NCBI RefSeq assembly: GCF_044466355.1
Contig: NZ_JBITMQ010000001.1
Coordinates: 682,001-746,000, forward strand
DNA: 64,000 nucleotides
Reading direction: 5' to 3'
Source of the DNA: Actinophytocola sp044466355
GTDB taxonomy: Bacteria; Actinomycetota; Actinomycetes; Mycobacteriales; Pseudonocardiaceae
This document shows positions 33,246 through 41,185 of the stretch, in pieces. The translations under genes were made by a program, and so were the position numbers. Below the pieces are notes generated by a model. The model saw only the letters and a program-made list of their open reading frames with translations, did no database searches and was not told the origin of the DNA. Numbering within the stretch: position 1 is the first letter of the stretch; every line of letters starts with the position of its first letter.

Positions 33246-34328
33246 TTAGTGGGACAGGGTTAGTACTGCCTGTAGTTCTCTGTAGGCGGGTTTGGGGGCG
33301 AAGTTCTCGTCCAGGAGGTTCGCGGCGCCTTCGCCCTCGAACCAGCCGGGGACCCACGAGTACTTGTCGGTGAAGCCCCACACGGTGAAGGAGTTGCAGC
33401 GGCGGGCGAGCAGGCAGCCCTGCAGCAGCACGCTGTAGCCCTGCGCCTGTGCCTGCAGTTTCACGTTGTCCGTCGGCATGATCATGCGGACGTCGACCTC
33501 GGTGATCGCGGTTTCCAGGCCGAGTTGTTCGAACCGGCCGAGGTTCGCGGCCACCTCGGACGCGCTGTGGAAGCCGTACTGCACGCCGTAGTGGCCCTGC
33601 GCGCCGAACCCGTGCACCGGAACCCGTTGCCGCAGCAGGTCTTTCGCGAGCGCGTGGTATGCGTCGCTCTTCGCGCTGATGCCCTCGACGTTGTAGTCGT
33701 TGAGGAACAGCTTCGCGCGCGGGTCGGCCTGGTGGGCCCACCGGAACGCGTCGGCGATGTAGCCGGGGCCCAGCTCACGCAACCAGATCGAGTCGCGCAG
33801 CTGACCGTTGTCGTCGACGACCTCGTTCGCCACGTCCCACTGGTAGATCCGGCCCCGGAAGTGGCTGACCTCGTCGATGATGTGCCCGCGCAGGATCGAC
33901 CGCAGCTCGGTCGCGTCGATCTCGCCCGACTCGACGCCCTGCGTGAGCCACGCCGGCAGCTGGTTGTGCCACACGAGGGTGTGCCCGCGCACCTGCTGGC
34001 CGTTGCGCTTCGCGGCGGCCATCAGCTCGTCGGCGGCGCTGAAGTCCAGCTTGCCGCGTTCCGGCTCGACGACCTCCCACTTCATCACGTTCTCGGCCGT
34101 GATCGAGTTGAACTCGGTGCGGATCCGGTCGCGGTACGTCGCGTCGGCGGTGTACGCGGCGTGGTCGACGGCGGTGCCGATCATCAGCTGCCTGCCCGCG
34201 AGCTCACGCAGTGGCCGGTCGGGGGAGGAGGACCCGGCCGCCGGAGCGGGTGAGCCGGCGGCCGGGAGCATGGAGTAGAGCGATGCAGCGGCGAGGAGAC
34301 CTGCCGCGGCGACACGGGACACCTTCAT
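33246..34328 (-). CDS. Secreted endo-1,4-beta-xylanase (GH10)
   Basis: 360 residues from ATG 34328, which opens a Sec signal (MKVSRVAAAGLLAAASLYSMLPAAGS). The GH10 barrel is complete: GTAVDH, NSITAENVMKW, VRGHTLVWHNQLP, acid/base Glu169 in WDVANEVV, LFLNDYN, nucleophile Glu277 in ITEVDVR, VWGFTDKYSW. It cleaves the beta-1,4-xylan backbone outside the cell. There is no carbohydrate-binding module. Two CGAAACTTTCG boxes lie upstream, tying it to the same regulon as the broken GH115 gene 20 kb away. The 3' end abuts the repeat array. Confidence 0.94.
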   Translation of the reverse strand: MKVSRVAAAGLLAAASLYSMLPAAGSPAPAAGSSSPDRPLRELAGRQLMIGTAVDHAAYTADATYRDRIRTEFNSITAENVMKWEVVEPERGKLDFSAADELMAAAKRNGQQVRGHTLVWHNQLPAWLTQGVESGEIDATELRSILRGHIIDEVSHFRGRIYQWDVANEVVDDNGQLRDSIWLRELGPGYIADAFRWAHQADPRAKLFLNDYNVEGISAKSDAYHALAKDLLRQRVPVHGFGAQGHYGVQYGFHSASEVAANLGRFEQLGLETAITEVDVRMIMPTDNVKLQAQAQGYSVLLQGCLLARRCNSFTVWGFTDKYSWVPGWFEGEGAANLLDENFAPKPAYRELQAVLTLSH

Positions 34329-34358
34329 GGCGACGCTCCTCGACGACGATGGCGAGTC

Positions 34359-34369
34359 CGAAACTTTCG
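34359..34369. promoter_or_regulatory. Xylan-type operator CGAAACTTTCG, proximal
   Basis: Perfect palindrome with central C, about 31 bp upstream of the xylanase start, the same distance as the proximal box of the GH115 remnant. The position fits a repressor blocking the promoter or early transcription. Confidence 0.78.
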
Positions 34370-34451
34370 ACAAATTGCCGGTATCGCGCGGAGAAACGTT
34401 AAGGCGCTACTGGGTTTCCGTCAAGCAGACAGTGGATTCTTGTTGCAGGGT

Positions 34452-34468
34452 CACCGAAACTTTCGGTG
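34452..34468. promoter_or_regulatory. Xylan-type operator, distal, 17-base palindrome
   Basis: CACCGAAACTTTCGGTG is symmetric over 17 bases and contains the CGAAACTTTCG core at 34455-34465, 127 bp upstream of the xylanase start. It is the longest of the four copies in the window and lies just before the stop of the VanZ/RDD gene. Confidence 0.78.
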
Positions 34469-34471
34469 CGT

Positions 34472-35560
34472 TCACGATCGACGTGCACTGGGTGGCGCGG
34501 GAGTCGGTGGCTCCTCGGTGACGGGCGCACGCGCGTCCACCACGTACAGGCCGGACACGAGCCCCGACAACCCGCGGTGCGAACGGGGCCGCCAGGCGAG
34601 GATCCCGCACACGAGCAACATCAACCCGGCCCACGAACTCGCGTCGTCGCCGAGTCCGGACAGGACGAAGTAGCCGAACGTGCCACCGGCGAGCGCCGGC
34701 AGCACGAGGACCCCGGGCGGCCCGCCGTCGGCACGCACGCGCTTGAGCCGCACCGCACGTTGCCCGAGCGTGGCGCCGCCCGCCCCGAGCGAGGGCAGGA
34801 CGAGCAGCAGCACGGCGGGCACCCACGGGTTGATCAGGTGGCTGTCGACCCCGGCGACGAGGTCGGCGACGACGGCCAGCACCCCACCGAGAAGGGTCAC
34901 CGCGACGACGTCGACGAGCATGCCGAGCCAGCGCCGCCCGGTGGTGACGGGCCGAGGTGCCTCTGGCGGGAGGACCGTGCGCCCGTACATCTTCCGCAGC
35001 AGCGGCGCGAACAGCAGCCCGGCGGCCGCCCCGAGCGTGTTGGCGAGCAGGTCGTCCACATCGAACAGCCGGTAGGGGCACGGGAAGAGGAACCAGTTCC
35101 CGGTCAGCTGGGTGAACTCGATCAGCAGCGACACGCAGAACCCGGCGCCGACCACACCGGGCACGGGCACCCGCCGGTGCCGGAGGAAGGCGCCGAGCGG
35201 CACGAACAGGGCGACGTTGAACACGACCTGCTGCACGGCGGGGTTGGTGACCACGCCGCGCCAGCCCGGCGCGACGCGGTCCTTCGCGATGTCGGAGAGG
35301 AACCGCAGCGGGTTCAGCTGCGGATGGGTGAACGTGGTGTGGTCGGCGCACCAGGCGTCGTCGATCTGCGGCACGGGCGCGAGCGTGTAGGCGACGAGCG
35401 CCAGTCCGTAGACGAGGAACGCGAACGCGAGGATGCCGGGCCCGAGCCCCACCTCACCCCGCTTGCGGTAGCTGCGGAACACGAACGGCACCAGCAGCAC
35501 CAGCGCGAGCAGGACGCCGAGGAAGACGGCGAGCACAGCAGGGATCACCCGGGAGGACAC
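34472..35560 (-). CDS. VanZ-like/RDD-domain membrane protein
   Basis: 362 residues from GTG 35560; a TTAGCT box 7-8 bases upstream would suit a leaderless transcript, and TTG 35569 is an alternative. The first half is VanZ-like, with several helices (AVLAVFLGVLLALVLLVPFVF, LAFAFLVYGLALVAYTLAP) and the typical LNPLRFL, NVALFVPLGAFLR, SLLIEFTQLTG, DVDDLLANTLGAAAG. The second half (from about 225) is an RDD-like domain (RWLGMLVDVVAVTLLGGVL, GATLGQRAVRLKRVRADGG). VanZ proteins affect teicoplanin susceptibility in enterococci, but the wider family is uncharacterised. No van cluster is present. Confidence 0.85.
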   Translation of the reverse strand: MSSRVIPAVLAVFLGVLLALVLLVPFVFRSYRKRGEVGLGPGILAFAFLVYGLALVAYTLAPVPQIDDAWCADHTTFTHPQLNPLRFLSDIAKDRVAPGWRGVVTNPAVQQVVFNVALFVPLGAFLRHRRVPVPGVVGAGFCVSLLIEFTQLTGNWFLFPCPYRLFDVDDLLANTLGAAAGLLFAPLLRKMYGRTVLPPEAPRPVTTGRRWLGMLVDVVAVTLLGGVLAVVADLVAGVDSHLINPWVPAVLLLVLPSLGAGGATLGQRAVRLKRVRADGGPPGVLVLPALAGGTFGYFVLSGLGDDASSWAGLMLLVCGILAWRPRSHRGLSGLVSGLYVVDARAPVTEEPPTPAPPSARRS

Positions 35561-35655
35561 GCGGTGCAAGCTAACCCGCGTCGACGGCCGACGGCGGCTC
35601 TGTCACCTGATCGTGTGCACTATTCTGGCGCCCCGACCGATGCAGGAGGCCATCC

Positions 35656-35874
35656 ATGGCGACCGACGCCGAACTGACCGACACCTTCACCGAGTTCGAC
35701 GGCGACGGGGACGGCCAGATCACGAGCGCCGAGTTCCGTGCCGCGATCACGGCCCGCGGCGAGGAGATCACCGACGAGGAGATCGCCGAGATCTTCACCG
35801 ACGCCGACTCGGACGCGGATGGCCAGATCTCCCTGGCGGAGTTCACGACCGCGTGGAACCGGGCCGGCAACTGA
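35656..35874 (+). CDS. Two-EF-hand calcium-binding protein
   Basis: 72 residues from ATG 35656, with AGGAGG six bases upstream and a TATTCT box about 35 bases earlier. Two canonical EF-hand loops are visible: DGDGDGQITSAEF and DADSDADGQISLAEF, each with Asp/Asn-type ligands at positions 1, 3, 5 and Glu at 12. There is no signal or membrane segment, so this is a small cytoplasmic calcium sensor or buffer, like the CasA/CabC-type proteins of Streptomyces. Its partner is unknown. Confidence 0.92.
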   Translation: MATDAELTDTFTEFDGDGDGQITSAEFRAAITARGEEITDEEIAEIFTDADSDADGQISLAEFTTAWNRAGN

Positions 35875-35883
35875 CCACAGTGG

Positions 35884-36750
35884 TCACGCGAGCATCGACC
35901 GGAGGTGCTTGATCACCTCCGTCGGGGCCTCCTCGGCCATGAAGTGCCCGCACGTCACCGTCACGTGTGCGAGGTCGGGCGCCCACGGCCGCCACAACGC
36001 GGTCGCGTCGTAGCCGAGCGCCGCGCCCCAGTCCTGCTGCAGCACCGTCACCGGTATCCGCAACGTCGCGCCGTCCGCCCGCGACTCCTCGTCGTCGGCG
36101 ATGTCCACGGTGGCCGACGCACGGTAGTCCGCCACGATCGACGGCACCGCCTCCCGGCTCGCACGGAGGTACTCGGCGCGGACGTCCGGCGGGATGGCGG
36201 CCGGATCCCGTGTCCACAGGTCGAGGAAGTGGCCGAAGAACGCGTCCGGCGCCGCGGCGATCATCGTCTCGGGCAGCCCGGGCGGCTGCGCCATCAGGTA
36301 CAGGTGGAACGCAACCGACGCCGTCACGCCCCGCAGCACGTCCCACATGTCGAGCGTCGGCAGCACGTCGAGCGACGCGAGCCGGGTGACCGCCTCCGGG
36401 TGGTCGAGCCCGGCCCGGATGGCGACGAGCGCGCCCCGGTCGTGCCCGGCCAGCGCGAACCGGGAGAACCCGAGCGCGCGGGCCACGGCGACGACGTCCG
36501 CCGCCATCGTCCGCTTGGCGTAGGTGCGGCCGGTGTCGGCGGGCTTGTCGCTGTCGCCGTAGCCACGCAGGTCGGGGCAGATGACCGTGTGGTCACCGGC
36601 GAGGTCGGCGGCCACGTGCCGCCACATGAGATGGGTCTGCGGGAACCCGTGCAGCAACACGATCGGGTCGCCGGAGCCGCCGACGGCGACGTTGAGTGAC
36701 ACGTCGTCGGTCGCGGGCACACGCTGGTAGTCGAATCCTGGGATCTGCAT
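35884..36750 (-). CDS. Alpha/beta hydrolase, haloacetate dehalogenase-like
   Basis: 288 residues from ATG 36750. The fold is complete: LLHGFPQTHLMWRHVA (oxyanion HGFP), DLRGYGDSDKP, nucleophile Asp104 in AGHDRGA (Asp instead of Ser, as in haloalkane/fluoroacetate dehalogenases and epoxide hydrolases), LDHPEAVTRLASLDVLPT, and the base His in CGHFMAEEAP. The GHDRG and GHFMAEE pattern is closest to fluoroacetate dehalogenase-like enzymes, though the exact substrate is open. It is divergent from the BTAD regulator with 67 bp between starts, and may be a target of it. Confidence 0.88.
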   Translation of the reverse strand: MQIPGFDYQRVPATDDVSLNVAVGGSGDPIVLLHGFPQTHLMWRHVAADLAGDHTVICPDLRGYGDSDKPADTGRTYAKRTMAADVVAVARALGFSRFALAGHDRGALVAIRAGLDHPEAVTRLASLDVLPTLDMWDVLRGVTASVAFHLYLMAQPPGLPETMIAAAPDAFFGHFLDLWTRDPAAIPPDVRAEYLRASREAVPSIVADYRASATVDIADDEESRADGATLRIPVTVLQQDWGAALGYDATALWRPWAPDLAHVTVTCGHFMAEEAPTEVIKHLRSMLA

Positions 36751-36817
36751 GCCGCGAGCATGCGAGCGGCGAATCAGCATCCGGTCAGCACGCACTGAGC
36801 GGGTTAGGCTTCGACCG

Positions 36818-39754
36818 GTGATCACGTTCCGGGTGCTCGGGCCGCTCACGGCCGAAGACCAGCGGGGCCCGGTCGACCTGAAAGGACCGCGGCACCGCGC
36901 CGTGCTCGCACGGCTGCTCGTCGCCCGCGGTCGCGTCGTGCCGATGGACACGCTCGTCGCCGACCTGTGGGAGGACCCGCCCGATGGCGCGGCCGGCGCG
37001 GTGCAGACGTTCGTCGCCGCGCTCCGCAAGGCGCTCGAGCCGGACCGGCCGCCGAGGGCACCCGCGCGGCTGCTGGTCACGTCCGGCCCCGGGTACGCAC
37101 TGCGCCCCGACGCCGTGGACGCGTGGCGGTTCGAGGACGCCGTGGCGGGCACACCCGAACAGATCGAGGAGGCGCTCGCGCTGTGGCGCGGCCCGGCCTA
37201 CGCGGAGTTCGCCGGCGAGCCGTGGGCACGCGGCGAGATCGCACGCCTCGACGAGCTGTGGCTCCTCGCCGTCGAACGCCACGCGGCCGCGCTGCTGGAC
37301 CTCGGTCGCGCGGCCGAGACGGTGCCGGACCTGGAGGCGCACGTCGACGGGCACCCGTGGCGTGAGGAGGGCTGGCGGCTGCTCGCTCTCGCCCGCTACC
37401 GCACCGGCAGGCAGGGCGACGCGCTCGACACGCTGCGCCGGGCCCGCCGGATCCTCGCCGACGAGATGGGTGTCGACCCCGGCCCCGCGCTCCGCGAGCT
37501 GGAGGCCGACATCCTCGCGCAGGTGCCGACCGACGAGCCCACCCCGGTCACGCTCGTCGGGCGCACCGGGGAACTGGCCCGGCTCGCGGCCACCCGTGCC
37601 CGGCTCGCCCTGGTCGCGGGCGAGGCGGGCGCGGGCAAGACCGCACTCGCCGAGACGTTCGCCGCGCACCTGGCGGCCCGTGGGTGGACCACCGCCTGGG
37701 GCGCCAACCCCGACGACGAGGGGCTGCCCGCCGCCTGGCCGTGGACCACGATCCTCGATGCCCTTCCCGGCACCGCACCAGAACCCGACCCCGTCGCGGC
37801 CCGCGGGCACCGCGCGGTCGCCGCGTACCTCGGCGAGCACGCGCCGCTGCTCGTGGTCCTCGACGACCTCCACTGGGCAGGCGAGGAAACGCTGGCGCTG
37901 CTGGCGTCGCTGGTGCTGGCACCGCCGCCGCAGCGCGTGCTCATCGTCGGCACCTACCGGACGACCGACGTGCCACCCCCGCTGCGGGACTTCCTCGGCC
38001 GCGTGGCCCGCGCCGAACCGGAACGCGTCTACCTCACCGGCTTGCCGCGCCCCGCCATCCCCGACCTCGTCCGCGCCACCACCGGCCGCGACATCGACGC
38101 GGACACCGCCGCGCTCATCCACCGGCGCAGTGGCGGCAACCCGTTCTTCGTCCGCGAGCTGGCCCGGCTGCTCGACACCGGCGACCTGTCGGACGTGCCC
38201 GCCGGGGTGCGGGACGTGGTGCGGCACCGCGTCGCGACGCTGCCGGCACCCGTCCAGGACGTGCTGCGCCGGGCCTCGGTGCAGGGCATGGACGTCGCGG
38301 AGGACCTGCTGCCCGGGGACGCGCTCGACGCACTCGAAACCGCCACGCGACGCGGATTCCTCACGGAACGGGCACCGGGCCGGTTCCGGTTCGCCCACGT
38401 CCTCGTGCGGGACACGCTGTACGAGGACATCTCCCGTACCCGACGCGCCCGCTGGCACGCCGAGACCGCCGCCGCGCTCGAACAGATGCGGTCGGCCGAG
38501 GTCGCGGCGCTCGCACACCACTTCCTGTTGGCCGGCAACGGATCCGCCGCCGCCCGGTACGCGCGTGCCGCCGCGGCGGACGCGGAGCGGCGGTTCGCCC
38601 CGCACCAGGCCGTGCGGTGGTGGCGGGTCGCGCGGGACCACGGTGCACCCGACGACCACGTCACCGCGGGGCTCGCCCGGACGCTGGCCGTCACCGGCGA
38701 CCTCGCCGGAGCCCGCGCGCTCCGGGCCGAACTGCTGAGCTCGGCGCCCGCGCTCGTGGCGTTCGACGTGCCCGCGCTCTGGACCGACCCCGACGACCCC
38801 GTGCTGGCGCGCCGGATCGCGACCGCGGCCGAGCACGCGCTCGACGACGGACCGCCGCCCGCGCTGCGGAGCCGCCTGCTGGCGACGATCGCCGTCGAGC
38901 TGCGCAACACCGGCGACGAACGGGCACGCGCGGTGGCACGGGAGGCGGAGGAGATCGCGCGGGGACTGGCCGATCCGGCGGCGCTGGCGTTCGCGCTCAA
39001 CGCCCGCTTCCTGCAGTCGTTCGACCGTGCCGGGCTGGCGCCGGCACGGGCCGGGATCGGCGCGGAACTGGCGGCGATGCGCGACCTCGTGCCGTTCGAG
39101 GTGCTCGGCCACCTGATCCTCGTGCAGACGGGCGCGGCGCTCGCGGACCTGCCGACAGCGGACCGGCACGCCGAGGCGGCGGACAACCTGGCCGCGGAGC
39201 ACGAGATTCCCCTGGTCGGCGTGTTCACCGACTGGTACCGCGCACTGCGCGCGTCGATCACCGGCGCACCCGCGGCGACCGCGTACCGGGCGGCCGCCCA
39301 GCGACTGCACGGCACCGGCATGTCCGGTGTGGACAACGGCATCCTCGGCCTCGCCCTGCTGTGCGACCGCCTCCACCGTGGCCTGCCGCCGATCGACACG
39401 GACTTCGGTGCGCACGAACCGTGGTGCCGCCCGCTGGTGGCGCCCGGCACGGCCCCCGTCCCGCCCGCACCACGCGACCTGCTGTTCGAGGTCCGCAGCT
39501 GCCTGCACGCGCTCGTCGCCATCGACCGCGACGACCGCGCCGCGATGACGCGCCTGTACGAGGACCTCCTGCCCGCCGAGAACGAGCTGGCCGGTGCGGG
39601 CAGCGGGCTGGTCACACTGCGTCCCGTCGCGCACTACCTGGCCGAACTGGCCACCGCGCTGGGGCATGACGCGGCGGCGCACCGCGCGAAGGCGGCCGAG
39701 GTGGCCACCCGCGCGGGCGCGGCGCACTGGCTCCGGCGGGGACACACCGGCTGA
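36818..39754 (+). CDS. AfsR/SARP-type BTAD regulator with AAA ATPase domain
   Basis: 978 residues from GTG 36818; TAGGCT seven bases upstream suggests a leaderless transcript. Residues 1-85: OmpR-type winged helix (ITFRVLGPL, LKGPRHRAVLARLLVARGRVVPMDTLVADLWED, GYAL). Residues about 90-230: bacterial transcriptional activator domain (RLDELWLLAVERHAAALLDLG, YRTGRQGDALDTLRRARRILADEMGVDPGPALRELE). Then an ATPase with Walker A AGEAGAGKTA and Walker B LLVVLDDLHWAGEE, and a helical-repeat tail. Such proteins activate secondary-metabolic or local catabolic genes. The divergent dehalogenase-like gene is the obvious candidate target. Confidence 0.91.
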   Translation: MITFRVLGPLTAEDQRGPVDLKGPRHRAVLARLLVARGRVVPMDTLVADLWEDPPDGAAGAVQTFVAALRKALEPDRPPRAPARLLVTSGPGYALRPDAVDAWRFEDAVAGTPEQIEEALALWRGPAYAEFAGEPWARGEIARLDELWLLAVERHAAALLDLGRAAETVPDLEAHVDGHPWREEGWRLLALARYRTGRQGDALDTLRRARRILADEMGVDPGPALRELEADILAQVPTDEPTPVTLVGRTGELARLAATRARLALVAGEAGAGKTALAETFAAHLAARGWTTAWGANPDDEGLPAAWPWTTILDALPGTAPEPDPVAARGHRAVAAYLGEHAPLLVVLDDLHWAGEETLALLASLVLAPPPQRVLIVGTYRTTDVPPPLRDFLGRVARAEPERVYLTGLPRPAIPDLVRATTGRDIDADTAALIHRRSGGNPFFVRELARLLDTGDLSDVPAGVRDVVRHRVATLPAPVQDVLRRASVQGMDVAEDLLPGDALDALETATRRGFLTERAPGRFRFAHVLVRDTLYEDISRTRRARWHAETAAALEQMRSAEVAALAHHFLLAGNGSAAARYARAAAADAERRFAPHQAVRWWRVARDHGAPDDHVTAGLARTLAVTGDLAGARALRAELLSSAPALVAFDVPALWTDPDDPVLARRIATAAEHALDDGPPPALRSRLLATIAVELRNTGDERARAVAREAEEIARGLADPAALAFALNARFLQSFDRAGLAPARAGIGAELAAMRDLVPFEVLGHLILVQTGAALADLPTADRHAEAADNLAAEHEIPLVGVFTDWYRALRASITGAPAATAYRAAAQRLHGTGMSGVDNGILGLALLCDRLHRGLPPIDTDFGAHEPWCRPLVAPGTAPVPPAPRDLLFEVRSCLHALVAIDRDDRAAMTRLYEDLLPAENELAGAGSGLVTLRPVAHYLAELATALGHDAAAHRAKAAEVATRAGAAHWLRRGHTG

Positions 39755-39873
39755 GCCGGCGGACGTGCGCGGATCACCGTCCACCCCGGACTTCCTCGTT
39801 CCGCCTCACCAGGCGTCGACGGTCGGCTAGCCTGCCGCTTGATCACCGTCCGTCCAGGTGAAGGGGAACGCGT

Positions 39874-41049
39874 TTGTTCGGGATCATCCGGCCGTGCAGA
39901 CACCGGCTGTCGCCCAGGTTGCGGGAGTCGTGGATGGCGCACCTGTGTGGACTGTGTCTCGCCCTCCGGGACGACCACGGGCAGTTCGCCCGGACAGTGA
40001 CCAACTACGACGGCTTGGTGCTCTCGGCCTTGGTCGAGGCGCAGTCCGTGCACACCGGCGGGCGGCGTACGGCGGGCCCGTGCCCGTTGCGGGGCATGCG
40101 TGCCGCGACCGTCGCGCAGGGTGACGCACCGCGGCTGGCCGCCGCCGTGTCACTCGTGCTGGCGTCGGCGAAGGTACGCGACCACGTCGAGGACGGCGAC
40201 GGCGCGTTCGGCAGGCGGCCGGTGGCCGGGGTCGCGCGCCGGGTGGCGACGAGGTGGGCCCGTCAGGGCACCACGACCGGTGGCAGCGTCGGGTTCGACA
40301 CAGCCGTGCTGCTGGATTCGGTGCTCCGGCAGTCCGAGGTGGAGTCCTCGGTCGCGCCGGGCAACTCGGTGCTGCTGGCGACCGAACCCACCGAGACCGC
40401 GACCGCCGAGGCGTTCGCGCACACCGCGGTCCTCGCGGGCAGGCCGGAGAACGGCGGCCCGCTACGGGAAGCGGGCCGGTTGTTCGGCCGGGTCGCGCAC
40501 CTGCTGGACGCCGTCGAGGACCTGGACGAGGACGAGCGGCGCGGTGCGTGGAACCCGATCCACGCGACCGGCGCGTCGCTCGACGAGGTGCGGCGGCTGT
40601 GCGTGGACGCGGTCACCGGCGTCCGGCTGGCGCTGAAGGACGTGACGTTCACCGACCGCGCGCTGGTGCACGCGCTGCTGGTGCACGAACTCGACCACGC
40701 GGTGCGGCACCGCTTCGGTGACCCGCACGCGCACGGTCCCCGGCCGCAGGGCCCGCCGCCACCCGGCTGGCACCAGCCGCCGCCTCCGGGCTGGCAGCCA
40801 CCACCACCGCAGGGCGAGCCGCCCAGGTGGGGCAGGCGCCGCGGCACGCTCGCCGGGTGCGGCATGGCGGCCCTGATGTGCTGCTCGTGCCAGTACTGCT
40901 GTGCCGCCGAGTTCCACGACCCGTGGACCGGCGAGCCCAAGGAGGGCTGGTGCCGGAACTGCGACTGTTGCGACGGGTCCTGCTGCGACTGCTGTTCGTG
41001 CTGCGGCGAGGACGGCTGCTGCGACTGCGACTGTGGGTGCGACTGCTGA
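39874..41049 (+). CDS. DUF5685-family protein with Cys-rich C-terminal tail
   Basis: 391 residues from TTG 39874 (AAGGGGA seven bases upstream). The first 285 residues match the DUF5685 pattern (MFGIIRPCRHRLSPRLRESWMAHLCGLCLALRDDHG with early Cys, then a long helical domain). A Pro/Gln/Gly linker (PPPPGWHQPPPPGWQPPPP) leads to a tail in which 21 of the last 57 residues are Cys (CRNCDCCDGSCCDCCSCC...). The early C-x-C-type pairs plus the tail suggest metal binding. There is no signal peptide, so the tail is likely reduced and metal-loaded rather than disulfide-bonded. Function unknown. Confidence 0.84.
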   Translation: MFGIIRPCRHRLSPRLRESWMAHLCGLCLALRDDHGQFARTVTNYDGLVLSALVEAQSVHTGGRRTAGPCPLRGMRAATVAQGDAPRLAAAVSLVLASAKVRDHVEDGDGAFGRRPVAGVARRVATRWARQGTTTGGSVGFDTAVLLDSVLRQSEVESSVAPGNSVLLATEPTETATAEAFAHTAVLAGRPENGGPLREAGRLFGRVAHLLDAVEDLDEDERRGAWNPIHATGASLDEVRRLCVDAVTGVRLALKDVTFTDRALVHALLVHELDHAVRHRFGDPHAHGPRPQGPPPPGWHQPPPPGWQPPPPQGEPPRWGRRRGTLAGCGMAALMCCSCQYCCAAEFHDPWTGEPKEGWCRNCDCCDGSCCDCCSCCGEDGCCDCDCGCDC

Positions 41050-41185
41050 GTGCCGTGCGGACGGGACCGTCGGCGGTTACCGCGTAGCGCCACCTGGGTG
41101 AATTACTGACGAACCGGCGCCGGTTCTTGGGAATTTGTCGTAACGTGCCCGCCGTACGGATCGGCCCGCGCCCCAGGAGTCGTGC

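Noticed and set aside
32738..33249. Several short open frames in the palindrome array, and the idea of a CRISPR array
   Set aside because: The frames translate repeated DNA into Arg-rich text. Units are 121-141 bp with long inverted repeats and no short constant repeat with unique spacers, and no cas gene is near.
34472..35560. Glycopeptide-resistance locus because of the VanZ-like domain
   Set aside because: No vanHAX, vanS/R or ligase genes are present; VanZ-like domains are common in actinomycetes without resistance.
36785..39784. A 999-residue open frame antisense to the BTAD/AAA regulator
   Set aside because: No domain signal; the opposite strand carries the winged helix, BTAD, Walker A and Walker B motifs.
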